Of a DNA stretch of 64,000 nt, positions 62,089 to 64,000 are shown piece after piece. Position numbers and translations under genes: made by a program. The notes under the pieces were generated by a model. The model was not told where the DNA came from. It saw nothing but the letters and a program-made list of their open reading frames with translations, and did not search any database. This stretch comes from Candidatus Formimonas warabiya (GTDB lineage: Bacteria; Bacillota; Dehalobacteriia; Dehalobacteriales; Dehalobacteriaceae), in assembly GCF_002777255.1 (NCBI RefSeq), contig NZ_CP017634.1:5778903-5842902 (forward strand), in the 5' to 3' direction. The stretch's first letter is position 1. The number at the start of each line of letters is the position of its first letter.

Positions 62089-62964
62089 TTATTGGCAATA
62101 TATTTCCGGTAGTAGCTTCTGCAACAGGTCGAGCGCAACTCCTTTAACCGCATCTTTTTTGTAGACCATTTCAAATTCCACAGGGGATGTTTTTTCTATC
62201 AGTTGGGACAGCTTTTGGCAAAATTCTTTCCTTAGGCTGTGATCAAGGGGACGGTTGATAAAGATTTTTTCGATCTCAGGAAGCCGTAATACTTTTGAGG
62301 AAATCGCACCCATGACGATGGAAGCATCGTTTATTCTCTTCATTTTTTCATCAAAGATAATGCCCATCGCCACATTAATCATAGCGATTGTCACCGCAGT
62401 CCGGCTACCCAGTTTGACAAAGGCACTGCGAAAAGACGGTTGGGGAAGCGGAATTTTGATAGTGACAATAGCCTCGTTATAGTGGAAATTTGTTTTTCGT
62501 GGTCCTTGGATAATTTCATCTATGGTATAGTCTTTTATATTTCCCAGGGTATCCATGACAGATACGGAGGCATTCAGCATTGCCAGTACCGGTAAAGAAT
62601 CTCCGGCCGGGGAAGCATTACCAATATTTCCCCCCAGTGTGGCCCGGTTGCGAATTTGGTTGGATCCAACCTGAGCAGCAGCATCCCTTAGACAGGGAAA
62701 GTACTGGTTGATGAAGCCGTTTTCTTTGATCTCTGTGAATGTTGTCATAGCTCCAATCCTAATGAAATCATTCTCTTGTTTGATAAAAGACAATTCTCTT
62801 ACACCGGACAGATCAATGATCAGATCGGGATCGATCCTTCGTTCGTTCAGGGAGATGATTAAATCTGTTCCTCCCGCCAGCACCTTGCTCTTTGGTGTTG
62901 CCAGATGAAGTGCCGCTGCCAGTTCATTCAGATTATTTGGTGTACATACTTGTGTCTGATTCAT
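62089..62964 (-). CDS. Orphan molybdenum hydroxylase FAD-binding subunit
   Basis: The 291-residue protein has the same FAD motifs as the 5.4 kb gene: LAGGTDLI near residue 32 and GGNIGNASPAGDS near residue 112. No Mo or [2Fe-2S] subunit accompanies it: its stop is 6 bp from the convergent activator gene, and a divergent promoter lies upstream. GGAGGG sits 6 nt before the ATG on the minus strand. A sigma-54 promoter at 63075-63092 should drive it. It might replace the FAD subunit of another hydroxylase or be a leftover of a larger operon. Confidence 0.92.
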   Translation of the reverse strand: MNQTQVCTPNNLNELAAALHLATPKSKVLAGGTDLIISLNERRIDPDLIIDLSGVRELSFIKQENDFIRIGAMTTFTEIKENGFINQYFPCLRDAAAQVGSNQIRNRATLGGNIGNASPAGDSLPVLAMLNASVSVMDTLGNIKDYTIDEIIQGPRKTNFHYNEAIVTIKIPLPQPSFRSAFVKLGSRTAVTIAMINVAMGIIFDEKMKRINDASIVMGAISSKVLRLPEIEKIFINRPLDHSLRKEFCQKLSQLIEKTSPVEFEMVYKKDAVKGVALDLLQKLLPEIYCQ

Positions 62965-63074
62965 TTTTTCCCTCCTTCAAAGGTCAGGGGACACACCTTC
63001 ATATCAGGCATTCTTCTCCCGCAGAGAAATGTCCCCAATTTATGCGGTTAATATGATCATATCATATTTTCATA

Positions 63075-63092
63075 ATGCAAAATACATGCCAA
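63075..63092 (-). promoter_or_regulatory. Minus-strand sigma-54 promoter for the orphan FAD subunit
   Basis: On the minus strand this reads TTGGCATGTATTTTGCAT, with GG and GC exactly 10 bp apart. Transcription should start near 63064, about 100 nt before the start codon at 62964. Confidence 0.8.
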
Positions 63093-63253
63093 CAAAAGGA
63101 TATTTCTCATCCCGCCCAAAATGCTCTGAAGAGCTAACCATACGCACAAAGGGCTAAAATAAAGATCTCTTTCCCGGTGGCAAAATTTTATCAAGTCCGG
63201 CAAAAATTTTTCACCCCCAAGTCGCCAGAAAAATCAAAAAACAAGGGCAAAAA

Positions 63254-63272
63254 ATGCAAAAAAAATTAGCAT
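63254..63272. promoter_or_regulatory. Shared activator site between the divergent sigma-54 promoters
   Basis: ATGCAAAAAAAATTAGCAT has the same ends and 19-bp length as the sites at 52001 and 52057. A weaker overlapping copy starts at 63271. It lies about 160 bp from the minus-strand and 145 bp from the plus-strand promoter. Confidence 0.55.
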
Positions 63273-63327
63273 GCAAAGAATATTGGCGTACCCTAAAAAA
63301 CCGTAATTTCTTATAAAGTGAGACGAA

Positions 63328-63346
63328 ACGCAAAAATAATTTGCCT
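63328..63346. promoter_or_regulatory. Second, weaker activator site
   Basis: ACGCAAAAATAATTTGCCT keeps the GCAAAAAT...TTTGC core and 19-bp length of the 52-kb sites with changed outer bases. It is 70 bp upstream of the plus-strand -24 element. Confidence 0.45.
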
Positions 63347-63397
63347 TTAGGAAAAAAGCAAAAGGACAAAATATGTTAAATAGCATCAATCTCAAGA

Positions 63398-63415
63398 TTG
63401 GTACGTAATTTGCAT
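63398..63415 (+). promoter_or_regulatory. Plus-strand sigma-54 promoter near the right edge
   Basis: TTGGTACGTAATTTGCAT has GG (63400-63401) and GC (63412-63413) 10 bp apart. It should drive whatever begins at about 63591. The 63416-63590 leader holds no other gene. Confidence 0.75.
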
Positions 63416-63590
63416 AGAAAAATTTTCTACAGTTCCTAAACGCAATATTTGTGCGTCAAAGTAAAATCCAGTAGATGCTTTTAAACACAGATCTTGTCTG
63501 AAAAATGAAGCAGGTTATTTTTACAAAATGTCGAAGTATACTGGACTGATATAAAACGGTTGCTCTATTTTGCAAGAAGGAGAGGATACA

Positions 63591-63749
63591 TTGAGTTTTA
63601 TTTCCTGTATCCCCAATAATACGGATGCAATAATTCAATATACGCAAAGTCATTTTGATACTTTTATGGGTACCGGTGGGCTCTTCGCCGTTAAAGTTAA
63701 CTTTGATCTTCTTATTGAAGTTCAGTGCTTTCCGGGTAACTGGTCATGA
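63591..63749 (+). pseudogene. Short reading frame behind a sigma-54 promoter, possibly broken
   Basis: A TTG at 63591 with a very good AGAAGGAGAGG site opens a frame of only 52 codons, stopping at 63747-63749. The open frame at 63655-63867, in another phase, contains a hydrophobic stretch (WFAAYTLPIPGLLIYFFHLL), so a frameshifted membrane protein is possible. The MGTGG piece vaguely recalls TDT/TehA transporters, but I do not recognise the gene. It may also be a real small protein. Confidence 0.3.
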
Positions 63750-64000
63750 GAGAAGCCTTCTTGGTTGTATTTGGTTTGCGGCCTATACGTTACCAATTCC
63801 GGGGCTTCTTATCTATTTCTTTCACTTATTGAGTGAGCGTTTATCAATCTTGGAACCTATTCATTAAAAGTATTCAGGCGATACCCCCATGGATATGAGA
63901 ACCATGATAGGTTCCTACGGAGCCGCTGAAGGAATCTTAGGATTTGTGATAAGTTCATAGAGATGACCCAGCCTTTCAGAGACGTGGTGAATACGGATCC
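63750..64000. other. Unassigned right edge
   Basis: Short frames only. One of 28 codons starts at 63746, overlapping the previous stop, and a hydrophobic fragment ends at 63867. From 63868 to the end I see no gene, terminator or clear repeat; any gene here would continue outside the window. Confidence 0.3.

Overview
The window looks like a chromosomal segment of a strictly anaerobic, methyl-compound-using Firmicute of the Peptococcaceae / Desulfitobacterium / DCM-fermenter (Formimonas-like) type. The basis is corrinoid methyltransferase systems without visible pyrrolysine codons, molybdenum hydroxylases, an indolepyruvate:ferredoxin oxidoreductase with an ADP-forming acyl-CoA synthetase, strong AGGAGG ribosome sites with several TTG/GTG starts, and sigma-54 promoters. 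The species assignment is inference. I saw no rRNA, tRNA, CRISPR array or intact transposase.

Region 1 (1-18.8 kb) is a degradation island. It starts with a truncated MttB-family methyltransferase and its corrinoid protein. These are followed by two xanthine-dehydrogenase-type molybdenum subunits, one FAD subunit and one [2Fe-2S] subunit. Next come a two-subunit acetoacetate-type CoA-transferase, a cupin, a beta-keto acid cleavage enzyme (BKACE), a cyclase-family hydrolase, a soluble chemoreceptor-like protein, an XRE-cupin regulator, a thiolase, an adenylosuccinate synthetase and a PucR-type regulator. A coherent reading is hydroxylation of a (possibly N-methylated) heterocycle, ring opening, BKACE cleavage to acetoacetate, and conversion through CoA-transferase and thiolase to acetyl-CoA.

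Region 2 (18.8-33.2 kb) holds a MarR-controlled efflux cassette (two adaptors plus a DHA2 pump) and a divergent YesM/YesN-like two-component pair. It continues with the two glycine decarboxylase P-protein subunits without their GcvH/GcvT/Lpd partners, an NAD-kinase-like protein, an APC permease and a metallophosphoesterase.

Region 3 (33.5-51.8 kb), after a UPF0340 gene and an IS200/IS605-like remnant, is an unusual cluster. It contains a CUT2 sugar-type ABC transporter, a PfkB kinase, an iron alcohol dehydrogenase, a 2-hydroxyacyl-CoA dehydratase/double-cubane-like protein, four different UroD-fold methyltransferases, two corrinoid proteins, a Mo/W-bis-MGD oxidoreductase, a CobW GTPase and a RACE corrinoid activator. 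No MtaB, MttB or MtrH-type substrate methyltransferase is present here, so UroD-fold proteins probably do both transfer steps. This is the best candidate for an undescribed system, perhaps demethylation of an imported methoxylated polyol or sugar.

Region 4 (51.8-64 kb) is a sigma-54 regulon. An aminotransferase / IorAB / ADP-forming acyl-CoA synthetase operon makes a complete oxidative amino-acid fermentation branch with ATP gain. It lies behind a -24/-12 promoter with two mirror-image 19-bp activator sites. A PAS-AAA-Fis activator follows downstream. Beyond it, two divergent sigma-54 promoters share related activator sites: one drives an orphan molybdenum-hydroxylase FAD subunit, the other a short, probably broken reading frame at the right edge.
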